DNA from: Treponema sp.
GTDB lineage: Bacteria > Spirochaetota > Spirochaetia > Treponematales > Rectinemataceae
Length of the DNA stretch: 6,383 nt
Assembly (NCBI GenBank): GCA_012516755.1
Contig: JAAYWE010000221.1
Location: forward strand, 1-6,383
Direction of reading: 5' to 3'
Part shown: positions 5,799 to 6,383 of the stretch, piece after piece
Position numbering within the stretch: the stretch's first letter is position 1
Layout: every line of letters starts with the position of its first letter
Notes under the pieces: generated by a model
The model's database searches: none
What the model was told of the DNA's origin: nothing
The model's input: the letters and a program-made list of their open reading frames with translations, nothing else
Made by a program: the position numbers and the translations under genes

Positions 5799-6383
5799 TC
5801 AGTCTGTCTATCTCCGCCCCTATGGACTCCATTTCACGGGAGACATCCTTTATAGCACTATTATCTTCTATGCGGCCATGTACTGCGAGTTGTTCATTTT
5901 CATTTCGGAAGGTTGTCTTTCTGAAAGGATTAGTCCAATCTTTTGCACGGGTAGCATAGACGCGCTGGGCGATAGCGCAAGATAGTTCCTTTGCGGCTTC
6001 GAGGCTAGAGATAAGCTCAGAAAAAGAGGGCTTTGGCCACTGTTCTCCCAAATTCGATGTATCTCCTTTAGCAATGGCCACATTGATGGCACTAGCCCTT
6101 TCAGAATCAAGGCTTAAGTAGCCAAGAACAGCCCAGGCAAAAGCTTGAGCATCCTCTTCATATTCCAAGGAGAGTCTATGATACTCACGATGAAGCTCAT
6201 CCCAGCTACGGATACCCCCTGTCTCTATGCGATCGATTAGATCTTCAAGCTTGGAATGGCCCACAAGAAAACCTCCCATGTTATCCCATTCGATTTCTGG
6301 AGGTTCTCTAAGCAAAGCCTTATACTGCTGGCTATTCTCCGCCTTCTCGAATTCCTTGTTTTCTCGTTCTGGACATCGCAATA
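5740..6383 (-). CDS. C-terminal part of an uncharacterised protein, possibly DUF4954-like; 5'-truncated
   Basis: The frame is open to the right edge of the window and the gene ends with TAA at 5742-5740. About 213 residues are visible. The codon at 6381-6379 is TTG with no visible ribosome binding site, so it is probably internal Leu and is used here only as residue 1. The visible part is soluble and helical: WDNMGGFLV (32-40), a GHSKLEDLIDRI helix (41-52), GGIRSWDELHREYHRL (55-70), a helix rich in Ala and Glu (73-90), and a final amphipathic helix that may form a coiled coil (175-200). The order DNMGG, then an I-x-SWD-x-LH-x-x-Y block, reminds me of the C-terminal region of DUF4954-type proteins of spirochaetes and Bacteroidetes, whose N-terminal part is a hexapeptide-like beta-helix. 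That is from memory and not certain. Function is unknown. The last 59 bp overlap the 3' end of hutU on the other strand. Confidence 0.72.
   Translation of the reverse strand, partial: LRCPERENKEFEKAENSQQYKALLREPPEIEWDNMGGFLVGHSKLEDLIDRIETGGIRSWDELHREYHRLSLEYEEDAQAFAWAVLGYLSLDSERASAINVAIAKGDTSNLGEQWPKPSFSELISSLEAAKELSCAIAQRVYATRAKDWTNPFRKTTFRNENEQLAVHGRIEDNSAIKDVSREMESIGAEIDRLISRLLKSDPKASHPQDGAL

Noticed and set aside
6379..6381. TTG as the true start of the right-hand minus-strand gene
   Set aside because: There is no upstream sequence in the window to show a ribosome binding site, and the frame stays open to the edge, so truncation is more likely.

Overview
The window looks like ordinary bacterial chromosome. 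It carries two complete genes and two genes cut by the window edges, with no RNA gene, mobile element or CRISPR array that I can see. The long (668-residue) urocanate hydratase, the PHP/membrane fusion protein on the left and the resemblance of the right-hand protein to the C-terminus of DUF4954-type proteins together suggest an anaerobic spirochaete (Treponema/Spirochaeta relatives). The assignment rests on recalled family distribution, so it is only moderately secure.

Layout, left to right. (1) Positions 2-2215 (+) hold the C-terminal 737 residues of a protein whose N-terminal half resembles a PHP (polymerase and histidinol phosphatase) domain and whose C-terminal half is membrane-embedded. 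Several expected metal-binding histidines are replaced. (2) Positions 2216-2436 are a convergent intergenic region with a weak hairpin plus T-run, a 12-bp inverted repeat that competes with it, and a short palindrome. (3) Positions 2437-3543 (-) encode an NAD(P)-dependent 2-hydroxyacid dehydrogenase of the malate/L-lactate dehydrogenase (Ldh_2) family. (4) Positions 3544-3791 are a divergent control region with a promoter candidate on each strand and two abutting long inverted repeats. (5) Positions 3792-5798 (+) encode urocanate hydratase, HutU. (6) Positions 5740-6383 (-) hold the C-terminal part of a protein whose coding region overlaps the end of hutU by 59 bp, tail to tail.

Functional reading. 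HutU performs the second step of histidine breakdown (urocanate to imidazolonepropionate), but no other hut gene lies beside it here. Its divergent neighbour is a 2-hydroxyacid/2-oxoacid dehydrogenase, and the two genes share a symmetric, repeat-rich control region. Co-regulation is therefore plausible, and a role for the dehydrogenase in a histidine-linked 2-oxoacid step such as imidazole-pyruvate/imidazole-lactate is a testable guess, not something the sequence proves. The flanking partial genes appear functionally unrelated to this pair.
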